Assembly (NCBI GenBank): GCA_016795365.1
Contig: JAEUHN010000024.1
Span: 1 to 59,321 of the forward strand
Direction of reading: 5' to 3'
Length of the DNA: 59,321 nucleotides
From: Verrucomicrobiaceae bacterium
Lineage (GTDB): Bacteria; Verrucomicrobiota; Verrucomicrobiia; Verrucomicrobiales; Verrucomicrobiaceae
In this document: positions 18,082 to 26,297 of the stretch, piece after piece
Position numbering within the stretch: the first letter of the stretch is position 1
How the letters are laid out: each line of letters starts with the position of its first letter
The notes under the pieces: model-generated
The model's input: the letters and a program-made list of their open reading frames with translations, nothing else
What the model was told of the DNA's origin: nothing
The model's database searches: none
Program-made: the position numbers and the translations under genes

Positions 18082-18205
18082 GGAATGACGAAACCAGAAT
18101 GAGGAATGACGAAGGAAGTCCCAATGACCAAGCCTCGCTTCGATCATCCCAATTCGGGCTTCGGTCATTTCTTCGTCATTCGCCATTCGGATTTCGTCAT
18201 TTGCC
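18082..18205. repeat. Palindromic GAATGACGAA element between nrtA and nrtB
   Basis: The left half (about 18082-18134) carries repeated units GAATGACGAA and the right half (about 18158-18205) carries their inverse TTCGTCATTC, giving imperfect arms of about 50 nt around a short AAGCCTCGCTTCG centre. It fills most of the 155-bp gap between two genes of one operon. Confidence 0.85.
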
Positions 18206-18235
18206 AGCCTCGCAAACACACCAGCTAACGACTCC

Positions 18236-19069
18236 ATGAACTCACTTCTTCAACGCATCACGCTTCCGTTCGTCGGCCTCATCATCGTTCTCATCGCGTG
18301 GCAGGCACTCGCCGGCTACACGATTGAAACGAAGACACCGACCGGCTTCACCAAGAAGGTCAAAGCAGGTGTCGTCAAAGACCTGCCAAGTCCCTATCAA
18401 ACATGGACGGCGACGAAGAAGTATATCACTGAGCCCTTCGCCAAGCGTGCGGAACTCGATCAGGGTGTGCTGCGCTTCACTTGGTATTCGCTGATCATGG
18501 TCGCGAAGGGCTACTTCATCGCCCTGCTCATCGGCACTCCGCTTGGCTTCATGCTGGGCTTGTCGAAGAAATTCACGGCGATGTTTGATCCGCTCATCCA
18601 AGTGCTGCGACCGGTGTCGCCGCTCGCGTGGATGCCGCTTGGCGTCGTCTTGTTCATGGGCGCGGGCAAAGAAGCAAATGAACTTGGTGCGCTCTTCACC
18701 ATCGCTGTCTGCGCGATGTGGCCCACCGTGCTGAACACCGCCGTCGGAGTGCGCGCTGTGCCTCAGGATTACCTCAACGTAGCCAAGGTGCTGAAGCTCA
18801 GCTGGCCGAAGACGCTGTGGAAGATCTACCTGCCGGCGACTCTGCCTTACATGTTCACCGGCTATCGCCTGAGCCTCGGCATCGCTTGGCTCGTCATCGT
18901 TGCGGTCGAGATGCTCACCGGCCGCATCGGCATCGGCAACTTCCTTTGGAACGAATACAACAACGGTCTCTACACCAGCATCATCCTTTGCATCATCACG
19001 ATCGGACTGGTGGGCTGGGGCCTGGATCGCCTGATGAGCCTCGTGGAGAGCCGACTCAAAACCGCGTAA
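18236..19069 (+). CDS. nrtB: Nitrate ABC transporter permease
   Basis: This 277-residue membrane protein has about six hydrophobic helices and the inner-membrane binding-protein-dependent permease signature (EAA loop) around residues 177-205: RAVPQDYLNVAKVLKLSWPK then IYLPATLPYMFTGYRL. The first helix (about 8-28) is followed by an extracytoplasmic loop before the core, as in NrtB. It lies between nrtA and the fused ATPase gene, but both intergenic gaps carry palindromic elements, which may tune relative expression along the operon. Confidence 0.92.
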   Translation: MNSLLQRITLPFVGLIIVLIAWQALAGYTIETKTPTGFTKKVKAGVVKDLPSPYQTWTATKKYITEPFAKRAELDQGVLRFTWYSLIMVAKGYFIALLIGTPLGFMLGLSKKFTAMFDPLIQVLRPVSPLAWMPLGVVLFMGAGKEANELGALFTIAVCAMWPTVLNTAVGVRAVPQDYLNVAKVLKLSWPKTLWKIYLPATLPYMFTGYRLSLGIAWLVIVAVEMLTGRIGIGNFLWNEYNNGLYTSIILCIITIGLVGWGLDRLMSLVESRLKTA

Positions 19070-19092
19070 TACCATGCAGCCCACTCAACATC

Positions 19093-19295
19093 GTGCGAAG
19101 CACCTTGGACTGCGGCAGCCTGCTGCCGCCTTTTCAAGCCAGCCTGCTGGCGTGCAGGCCGTGAGTCGAACTTTAACGCACATCGCTTCGCCCGCGCGTC
19201 AGCGCCACGGCTCTGCATCGCCAGTGGACGGATGCGCCAGCAGGGCTGGCTCGGCAAAGCGGCAGCAGGCTGCCGCAGTCCAAGGGCTTTGCCAC
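19093..19295. repeat. ~203-bp palindromic element, copy 1 (nrtB-nrtCD gap)
   Basis: Long terminal inverted repeats (19103-19152 and 19235-19285) share a perfect 27-nt outer block containing GGACTGCGGCAGCCTGCTGC and an inner GCCAGCCTGCTGGCG block. Copy 2 at 27840-28044 has nearly the same length and a related centre. In one frame (from 19074) the element reads [16 protein letters not shown] and [10 protein letters not shown], almost the peptide of copy 2. No transposase is encoded within it. Confidence 0.92.
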
Positions 19296-19315
19296 CTCAA
19301 TCAAAACCCACGCTC

Positions 19316-21133
19316 ATGATCGAGCTTCAAAACATCTCGAAATCCTTCGGCACGAACACCGTGCTGAAGAACATCTCGCTGAGTGCGAAGCCCGGTGAGT
19401 TCATCGCCATCGTCGGCTACTCCGGCAGTGGCAAGAGCACGCTGATGAACCTCATCGCGGGTCTCGTGAAGCCGGACGTTGGCACGATCACCATGGAAGG
19501 CGTCGCAGTGAATGGCCCCGGACCCGAACGTGGTCTCGTGTTCCAAAACTACTCACTTCTCCCGTGGCTTACCGTGCGCGAAAACATCGCGCTTGCGGTG
19601 GATGAGATCTTCAAATCGGAGACCAAAGATGAGCGCAGCGCGAGAGTCGAAGAAGCCATCGCGATGGTGAAGCTTTCCCATGCAGCCACCAAGCTGCCAC
19701 GCGAACTCTCCGGCGGCATGAGACAGCGAGTTTCGGTTGCTCGCACACTGGCGATCAAGCCCAAGGTCTTGCTGCTCGATGAACCACTGAGCGCTCTCGA
19801 TGCGCTCACGCGCTCGGTGTTGCAGGATCAGATTCTAGAGATCCGCGAGCAAACCGGGCAGACGATCATCCTCATCACCAACGACGTGGATGAGGCGCTC
19901 TACATGGCCGACCGCATCATCCCATTGAGCACAGGTCCAGGTGCGACGTTTGGCCCTGAGGAGATCGTTCCCATGCCGCAGCCGCGTGTGCGTGCGGACC
20001 TGCTCAAGACACCGGAGATGCTGAAGACGCGCGAGCGCATCGTGAGCTACCTGCTCGGCCAGCGCAACGATGCGACCACCCAAGTCGAAGCCACCGAGCT
20101 GCCTGCCGACATGTGGCCGATCGACATCACCGGCGTGCAGCCCGTCTTCGCTCTGCGTCGCTACCGCACGAAGGAAGAAGAGAAGGACACCTTGCGCAGC
20201 GCTGGCATCCGGCCTCAGCCAGCCAAGCACACCTTCAGGGACCCGGCGTTCGTGGAGATCAGCAAGCTCAGCAAGTCCTTCGGCAAGCAAGAGATCGTGC
20301 ATGAGTTCAACCTGCGCGTGAAGCGTGGCGAGTTCGTCAGCATCATCGGCCACAGCGGCTGCGGCAAGAGCACGGTGCTCAGCATGGTAGCTGGACTGCT
20401 CGATTCATCAGGCGGCGGCATGATTTTGGATCGCCAGGAAATCACCGGTGCCGGACCTGATCGCGGCATGGTCTTCCAAAGCCCTTGCTTGCTCCCCTGG
20501 ATGACCGCGATGGAGAACGTGATGCTCGGCGTGAAGCAGGTGTATTACCATCGCTCGCCTGCGGAACGGCGCGAGCTGTGCCAGCACTTCCTGGAGTTGC
20601 TCGGCCTTGCGGATGCGATGCACAAGAAGCCCGGCGAACTCTCGCAAGGCATGAGACAACGCGTTGGCCTCGCGCGTGCGTTTGCGTTGCAACCGAAGGT
20701 GCTCCTGCTCGATGAACCCTTCGGCATGTTGGACAAGCTCACCAAAATCGAGTTGCAAGACGTGCTGCTGAATCTACGCGAGCGCACCGGCACCACGGCA
20801 CTGATGGTCACGCACGATGTCGATGAAGCCATCTACCTCAGCGATCGCGTGGTGATGATGAGCGATGGACCCAGTGCGTCCGTCGCAGAGATCCTCAGCA
20901 TCGAGTTCGCTCGTCCGCGCGATCGCTATGCCTTGATGGCCGATCCAGCGTGGCACGACTACCGCGGTCACCTGCTCAGCTTCCTGGAAGAACGCGCGCA
21001 TCATCGCGGCAGCACACAGGAGTTCATCCGCTCCGAGAAGCCTCTGCTGGGCCCGAAGTCGGCCAAGCACGACCACCCCACCAGCACTTCCAAGGTCGCT
21101 GCCCCCATTCAGGCCACGCCAGCCATTGCCTGA
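19316..21133 (+). CDS. nrtCD: Nitrate ABC transporter double ATPase (NrtC-NrtD fusion)
   Basis: This 605-residue protein has two complete ABC ATPase domains. The first (about residues 1-250) shows Walker A GYSGSGKST, signature LSGGMRQRVSVA and Walker B VLLLDEPLSALD. The second (about 300-560) shows GHSGCGKST, LSQGMRQRVGLA and VLLLDEPFGMLD. In cyanobacteria NrtC and NrtD are separate and NrtC carries a C-terminal NrtA-like domain; here the two ATPases are one chain and that domain is absent. A separate cytosolic NrtA-like protein is encoded at the head of the cluster and may replace it. I chose ATG 19316 because in-frame sequence upstream is the palindromic element. Confidence 0.92.
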   Translation: MIELQNISKSFGTNTVLKNISLSAKPGEFIAIVGYSGSGKSTLMNLIAGLVKPDVGTITMEGVAVNGPGPERGLVFQNYSLLPWLTVRENIALAVDEIFKSETKDERSARVEEAIAMVKLSHAATKLPRELSGGMRQRVSVARTLAIKPKVLLLDEPLSALDALTRSVLQDQILEIREQTGQTIILITNDVDEALYMADRIIPLSTGPGATFGPEEIVPMPQPRVRADLLKTPEMLKTRERIVSYLLGQRNDATTQVEATELPADMWPIDITGVQPVFALRRYRTKEEEKDTLRSAGIRPQPAKHTFRDPAFVEISKLSKSFGKQEIVHEFNLRVKRGEFVSIIGHSGCGKSTVLSMVAGLLDSSGGGMILDRQEITGAGPDRGMVFQSPCLLPWMTAMENVMLGVKQVYYHRSPAERRELCQHFLELLGLADAMHKKPGELSQGMRQRVGLARAFALQPKVLLLDEPFGMLDKLTKIELQDVLLNLRERTGTTALMVTHDVDEAIYLSDRVVMMSDGPSASVAEILSIEFARPRDRYALMADPAWHDYRGHLLSFLEERAHHRGSTQEFIRSEKPLLGPKSAKHDHPTSTSKVAAPIQATPAIA

Positions 21134-21174
21134 AACTTTTCCAACCAAGTCGCAAACCCAAACCCGCAATACCC

Positions 21175-22530
21175 ATGCTCCTACTCAAGACACTCACACG
21201 CTGCTCGACAGCCCTGCTGCTCACCGCAGCAGCCACTTCGTTTGCCGGAGACTCTGGCAAAGCATCGCCTAAAGCACCGGTTGCTCCCGCACCAGCACCG
21301 AGTCCGTTCATCTATGACTTCGAGTTGAAAACACGCTTCGAGGTCCGCGAGAACAACTTCGACTTCAACAGTTCGAACAACGCACTCACTGATGACTCCT
21401 GGTTGCTCTACCACGCACGCCTCGGCCTTGGCTGGCAGCCTACGCCATGGTTCAAGATCTATGCCCAGGGCCAGGATGCGCGTGAGTTCGACTCGGATCG
21501 CCCCAAGATTCCCGGCGTGCTCGGCGCAGAAGGCGATGACACGTTTGATCTTCGTCAGTTCTACATCCAGCTCGGTGAAGAAAAGAAGGGTCCGTCCTTG
21601 AAGGTGGGCCGTCAGTTGCTGACGTATGGCGATGAGCGTCTGATCGGACCTCTTGAGTGGAACAACTTCAGCCGCTCCTGGGATGCCGCGAAGCTACGCT
21701 ACGCAGGCGAGAAATGGTGGGTGGACGGCTTTGCCGCATCGCTCGTGACCATCAACGACGACAAGTTCAACAAGTCCGACCTCTTCAACAACGAAGGCCT
21801 TGGTCGCAATCAGGTGCTCAGCGGCATCTACTTCAGCACCACGGCGCTCGACTTCCAGACCACGGATCTCTACGCCTTCTATTTGCATGAAGAATTCCCC
21901 GTTGGTGACTCCGACTTCGTCACTCTCGGCACTCGCTGGAAGAGCACGCCGGGCAAGTTTGGCCCGTGGGATTACACGGTCGAACTCGTCGCACAGACAG
22001 GCGATGTGAAAGGCAAGGACCTCGCAGCCTTCGCTGGTCACGCAGAACTCGGCTACACCTTCGATGCACCGTGGAAGCCACGTCTGGCGCTGGATTACAG
22101 CTACGGCAGCGGCGACAGCAATGCAGCGGACGGCAAGGTCAACACCTTCCAGAATCTGTATCCCACGAACCACCTCTACTACGGCTACATGGATGCCTTC
22201 TCCTGGCAGAACATCCACGACATCAATGCGAGCCTGAAGGTCGCACCCTCGAAGAGCGTCACTGCTCGTCTTGACTACCACGCCTTCTTCCTCGCTGACA
22301 CTGGCGATGCCTGGTATCGCGCGAACGGTGTCGCCACCGTGCGTCCGATCAGCCCTGGTGCTGATAGCTATGCGGGCAGTGAAGTCGATCTCACCGTGAC
22401 CTACGCCGCGACGAAGCACCTGAGCTTCATGGCAGGCTACAGCCACTTCTTCGCAGGCAGCTATCTGAGCGACACCGGTGCCAGCGACGACGCCGACTTT
22501 GGTTACATCCAGGCGACGCTGAAGTTCTAA
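21175..22530 (+). CDS. Outer-membrane beta-barrel protein (alginate_exp-like)
   Basis: This 451-residue protein has a signal peptide (MLLLKTLTRCSTALLLTAAA) and an Ala/Pro spacer, then alternating aromatic beta-strands ending in the terminal phenylalanine typical of outer-membrane barrels (DADFGYIQATLKF). Segments such as FELKTRFEVRENNFDFN and LKVGRQLLTYGDERLIGPLEW match the alginate-export/porin family. It sits between the nitrate transporter and the reductase genes, 41 bp after the ATPase gene, so it is probably the outer-membrane entry channel for nitrate. Substrate specificity cannot be read from the sequence. Confidence 0.85.
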   Translation: MLLLKTLTRCSTALLLTAAATSFAGDSGKASPKAPVAPAPAPSPFIYDFELKTRFEVRENNFDFNSSNNALTDDSWLLYHARLGLGWQPTPWFKIYAQGQDAREFDSDRPKIPGVLGAEGDDTFDLRQFYIQLGEEKKGPSLKVGRQLLTYGDERLIGPLEWNNFSRSWDAAKLRYAGEKWWVDGFAASLVTINDDKFNKSDLFNNEGLGRNQVLSGIYFSTTALDFQTTDLYAFYLHEEFPVGDSDFVTLGTRWKSTPGKFGPWDYTVELVAQTGDVKGKDLAAFAGHAELGYTFDAPWKPRLALDYSYGSGDSNAADGKVNTFQNLYPTNHLYYGYMDAFSWQNIHDINASLKVAPSKSVTARLDYHAFFLADTGDAWYRANGVATVRPISPGADSYAGSEVDLTVTYAATKHLSFMAGYSHFFAGSYLSDTGASDDADFGYIQATLKF

Positions 22531-22566
22531 GCACCGCCCTTCAGTCCCCAAAACCTGACCGCCATC

Positions 22567-24318
22567 ATGAGCTACGTGCCGCAACTCCCGAGCAATGCCC
22601 CTTTCACGCCTGAGCAGCGATCCTGGCTGAACGGCTGGATCGCAGGCGTGCTCGCTGCACAAGCTCGTGATGGCGATAGCGCTCCCGCTGAAGCCGCACC
22701 TTTAGTGCCTGTCACCATTCTCTTCGGCACGCAGACCGGCAGTGCCGAAGGACTCGCGAAGAAGCTCTCGCGCGATCTTCAGTCCAAAGGCTTCGAGTCC
22801 ACCGTGCTCGGCATGGATCAGTATGCGAAGGCCGATCTCGCGAACTGCGAGCGACTCCTCCTCATCACCAGCACGTATGGCGACGGTGATCCGCCCGACA
22901 ATGCGGTGAGCTTCTGGCAATGGCTGAACGGTGAGGCTCCCTCGCTGAGCAAGACTCAGTTCAGCGTGCTCGCGCTCGGCGACACGAACTATGAGAAATT
23001 CTGCGCCTTCGGTAAAGCCGTGGACGCGCGCCTTGAAGCGCTCGGTGCAAAGCGCATCGCTGATCGAGTGGATTGCGATGTGGACTACGATGCGGGTTTT
23101 GCTGCGTGGAGCGCGCAGGTAGGACAGGCTTTCAGCCTGTCGTCCAGTGCGGCGGGCATTCTGCCCGCTGATACCAGCATTAGCGGGCAGGATGCCCGCT
23201 CCACCAGCGACAGGCAAGATGCCTATCCCACTGGAACCAAAGCCAATCCTTACTCAGCGCGACTCGTCACCAATCAACTGCTCACCACCGCGAGTGCCGC
23301 GAAGGAGACACGTCACTTCGAGATCAACATCAACGGTCTGAGCTACGAGCCCGGCGATGCGATCGGCATCGTGCCCGAGAACGACATCGCCTTGGTCAAC
23401 GCCATCCTGGATCACGGCGGTTGGTCCACCGATGATGAGCTTCGTCATCTCCTGCTGCACAAGCACGACATCACCAATCCTTCGAAGGATCTGATTCAAG
23501 CCGTCGCCGCTTGTGCTAAACACGATGATCTCACCGCGCTCATTGATCCCGCTCGCAGCGCTGATTTGAAGCAGTGGTTGTATGGCCGCGACGTGCTCGA
23601 CTTGCTCCAGCTTCTACCGAAAGGCGAACTCAGCAGCACCGACTTCATCGCCCTTCTCAAGAAGCTGCAACCGCGCCTCTACAGCATCGCGAGCAGTCTC
23701 AAGGCCGCGCCAAGCCAAGTGCATCTCACGATCGCGCAGGTGCGCTATCAATCGCATGGCCGCGCTCGCAACGGCGTGTGCAGCACCTTCCTCGCCGATC
23801 GCGCGCAAGGCGACACTCCCGTGCCGGTTTTCATCCAGCCGAGTCACGGCTTCAAACTTCCGACCGATGACACCAAGCCTGTCATCATGATCGGGCCCGG
23901 CACTGGCGTCGCACCGTTTCGCTCCTTTCTGCAAGAGCGCCAGGCCACGGGTGCACGCGGCAAGAACTGGCTGTTCTTTGGCGAGCAATCGCGCATGCAG
24001 AGCTACTTCTACAAGGACGAGTGGGCCACGCTCATCCAGAACGGTGTGCTGCATCGCATGGACACCGCGTTCAGCCGCGATCAGGAACAAAAGATCTACG
24101 TGCAGCATCGCATGACCGAGAACGGCGCTGAGCTGTATCGCTGGCTCGAAGACGGTGCGCACTTCTACGTCTGCGGCGACGCCAGCCGCATGGCCAAGGA
24201 TGTCGATGCAGCCCTGCATCAAGTGATCGAACAACACGGCGGCAAGAGCACGGACGATGCGAAGGCCTACATCGCCGCGATGAAGGAAGCCAAGCGCTAC
24301 CAACGCGATGTCTATTAA
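22567..24318 (+). CDS. Diflavin reductase (CysJ-like), electron donor of the cluster
   Basis: This 583-residue protein has a flavodoxin domain (about residues 48-185: ILFGTQTGSAEGLAKKL, TSTYGDGDPPDNA, LALGDTNYEKFC) and a ferredoxin-NADP reductase-type half (about 228-583) with the FAD motif RLYSIASS, the pyrophosphate-binding segment IGPGTGVAPFRSFLQER and a C-terminal RYQRDVY. That is the CysJ/sulfite reductase flavoprotein architecture, passing electrons from NADPH through FAD and FMN. Its place directly before nirA suggests it feeds nitrite or nitrate reduction. A palindromic element (23119-23230) supplies the linker between the two halves (about 185-222). Its stop overlaps the next start as TAATG, implying coupling. 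Confidence 0.9.
   Translation: MSYVPQLPSNAPFTPEQRSWLNGWIAGVLAAQARDGDSAPAEAAPLVPVTILFGTQTGSAEGLAKKLSRDLQSKGFESTVLGMDQYAKADLANCERLLLITSTYGDGDPPDNAVSFWQWLNGEAPSLSKTQFSVLALGDTNYEKFCAFGKAVDARLEALGAKRIADRVDCDVDYDAGFAAWSAQVGQAFSLSSSAAGILPADTSISGQDARSTSDRQDAYPTGTKANPYSARLVTNQLLTTASAAKETRHFEININGLSYEPGDAIGIVPENDIALVNAILDHGGWSTDDELRHLLLHKHDITNPSKDLIQAVAACAKHDDLTALIDPARSADLKQWLYGRDVLDLLQLLPKGELSSTDFIALLKKLQPRLYSIASSLKAAPSQVHLTIAQVRYQSHGRARNGVCSTFLADRAQGDTPVPVFIQPSHGFKLPTDDTKPVIMIGPGTGVAPFRSFLQERQATGARGKNWLFFGEQSRMQSYFYKDEWATLIQNGVLHRMDTAFSRDQEQKIYVQHRMTENGAELYRWLEDGAHFYVCGDASRMAKDVDAALHQVIEQHGGKSTDDAKAYIAAMKEAKRYQRDVY
23119..23230. repeat. Palindromic GACAGGC/GCGGGCA element in the diflavin linker
   Basis: Four hairpins are nested in mirror order: GACAGGC..GCCTGTC (23123-23141), GCGGGCA..TGCCCGC (23152-23168), GCGGGCAGGATGCCCGC (about 23183-23199) and GACAGGC..GCCTATC (23209-23227). 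It is translated in frame between two enzyme domains. A related element lies at 26887-26989. Confidence 0.92.
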
Positions 24319-26024
24319 TGCCGAAACGAACCTCCATGAGCAATCGCCTCCAACACATCCAAGGTCAGCCGCTCAACCTTGAGCAGCAGACGTATCTCGA
24401 AGGCTTCTTCGCGGGCATCGCGCAGCAAGGCATCAGCTTTGGTCAGATCGAGCCGACACCTGCGAAGCCGAACTATGACGACCAGACGGCGGAAGAGCGC
24501 ATCAAGCGCGAGGAGCATCCGCTCGACAGCTATTACCGGCTCACCGACAACGCGCTGCACAACACCGCGCCCGACAAGGAGGATACGTTTCGCTTCAAGT
24601 GGAACGGCCTGTTCTTCCTCACGCCGATCAAGGATGCGTTCATGGCTCGGCTACGGATTCCAGGCGGCGTGCTGAAGTCCTTCCAGCTTCGTGAACTCGC
24701 CCGCGCCGCCCGCGATCTCACCAGCGGCTACATTCAGATCACCACGCGTGCGAATCTACAAATGCGGCTCATCCAGCCGAAGGATGCACCGGCGTTCCTG
24801 GAGCGCATTCAGGGCTGCGGGCTTCACACAAGCGGCGCAGGTGCTGACAACATTCGCAACCTCACCTGCAATCCCACCGCCGGCATCGATCCGCAGGAAC
24901 TGATCGATACGCTGCCTTTCGCCCGTGAGATCGGACAGCAGATCCTGAACAATCGCGAGTTCTACAACCTGCCGCGCAAGTTTAACATCGCCTTCGATGG
25001 CGGTGGCATCATCGGCAGCGTCGAAGACACGAATGATCTCGGCGCTCGTGCGGTGAAGGTGGGCGATCAAGTCATGTTCCGCATCGCAGCAGGTGGCGCG
25101 ACGGGACACAAGTCGTTTGCGAAGGACATGGGCATCCTCGTTGAGCCAGCCAAGATTGTCAGCGTGCTGCTCGCGATGGTGCGTGTGTTCATCGCACGCG
25201 GCAATCGCACGGATCGAAAGAAGGCGCGCTTGAAGCACCTGCTGGAGACGATGCCGATGGAGGAGTTCGTGGCCGAGTCCGAGAAGCTGCTGGGTGAGCC
25301 GATCACGCGTAGCCTCGAAGGCATCGAGACTCCGCGCGCGGAGGTCGCGCACTCGCACATTGGCATTCATGCGCAGAAGCAGAGCGGCTTGCATTACATC
25401 GGTGCTGCGGTGCCCGTCGGCCAGATCACGGCCAAGCAACTCGATCGCCTTGCCGATCTCGCGGACAACTACGGAACTGGCGAGGTGCGTTTGACCGTGT
25501 GGCAGAACTTCATCTTGCCCAACATTCCGGCGGCCTATGTCGAAACGGTGAGCAAGAACCTCACGAGCATGGGCTTCAGCACCAAGCCATCGCCCGTGAG
25601 CAACGGCATCATCGCGTGCACCGGTAATCGCTACTGCAAGTATGCGCAAGCCGACACCAAGGGCCACGCGATCGCGTTGATGAAGCATTTGGAGAAGAAG
25701 GTTCCGCTTGATGAACCGGTGAACATCCACTTCACCGGCTGTCCGCACTCCTGCGCGCAGCACTACATGGGCGACATCGGCTTGCTCGGCACCAAGGTTC
25801 AAGGTGAGGAAGGCTATCACATCTTTGTCGGGGGCGGCTTCGGTTCGCATCAAGCAGTGGGCCGCCAAGTCTTCAGCGGCGTGCATCACGCCTCGGTGAA
25901 TGACACGATCGAGAAGATGCTGCGCGGCTTCCTCAAGCATCGCATGGACGACGAGACCTTTCAGGCGTTCACGCAGCGCTACGAGATGGAGAAACTTCAG
26001 CGCATCTTTACGGGCGATGAGTGA
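24318..26024 (+). CDS. nirA: Ferredoxin-type assimilatory nitrite reductase
   Basis: This 568-residue siroheme enzyme reduces nitrite to ammonium with six electrons. The four Cys that bind the [4Fe-4S]-siroheme centre are present as CTGNRYC (Cys434, Cys440) and TGCPHSC (Cys475, Cys479), in the context TGCPHSCAQHYMGDIGL that distinguishes nitrite reductase from many sulfite reductases. Both ferrodoxin-like half-domains are present (the first ends near LQMRLIQPKD). ATG 24318 overlaps the previous stop by one base; the Met at 24336 is an alternative start. The diflavin reductase next door is a likely electron donor. Assimilatory sulfite reductase is the main alternative, made unlikely by the nitrate genes on both sides. 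Confidence 0.92.
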   Translation: MPKRTSMSNRLQHIQGQPLNLEQQTYLEGFFAGIAQQGISFGQIEPTPAKPNYDDQTAEERIKREEHPLDSYYRLTDNALHNTAPDKEDTFRFKWNGLFFLTPIKDAFMARLRIPGGVLKSFQLRELARAARDLTSGYIQITTRANLQMRLIQPKDAPAFLERIQGCGLHTSGAGADNIRNLTCNPTAGIDPQELIDTLPFAREIGQQILNNREFYNLPRKFNIAFDGGGIIGSVEDTNDLGARAVKVGDQVMFRIAAGGATGHKSFAKDMGILVEPAKIVSVLLAMVRVFIARGNRTDRKKARLKHLLETMPMEEFVAESEKLLGEPITRSLEGIETPRAEVAHSHIGIHAQKQSGLHYIGAAVPVGQITAKQLDRLADLADNYGTGEVRLTVWQNFILPNIPAAYVETVSKNLTSMGFSTKPSPVSNGIIACTGNRYCKYAQADTKGHAIALMKHLEKKVPLDEPVNIHFTGCPHSCAQHYMGDIGLLGTKVQGEEGYHIFVGGGFGSHQAVGRQVFSGVHHASVNDTIEKMLRGFLKHRMDDETFQAFTQRYEMEKLQRIFTGDE

Positions 26025-26088
26025 GGGGGACTCCATCTCGCTCTTGAATGCGGCCCAGGGTAGTTCGGCCCATTGCTATGAGCCGTTA

Positions 26089-26239
26089 CGCGAAGCGTTT
26101 TGGAGTGCGGAGCGAGGAACGAAGCTCCGCTTTCGCCAGAGCACTGTGCTCCCATTTAGTGAAGAGATATCGAGAGGCCTTTCGCTTCGGCAAAAGCGGA
26201 ACTTCGCGCTGCTCGTTCCGCACTCCAAGGCGCTTCGCG
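26089..26239. repeat. Palindromic element between nirA and the Fe-S/anchor gene
   Basis: Arms 26089-26137 and 26189-26239 are inverted copies (shared blocks CGCGAAGCG, TTGGAGTGCGG and TCCGCTTT) around a 51-nt centre. It occupies most of the 273-bp gap between nirA and the next gene. Several frames stay open through it, but none has a convincing gene structure, so I do not call a protein here. Confidence 0.88.
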
Positions 26240-26297
26240 CAAGCGTGCGCAGCCGTGGAGCTTACGATGCCGAGCTGCACATCGGGAGGCTCGCGGC

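Noticed and set aside
19093..19295. Complete insertion sequence
   Set aside because: The element is only ~200 bp with long inverted repeats and encodes no transposase; it is MITE/REP-like.
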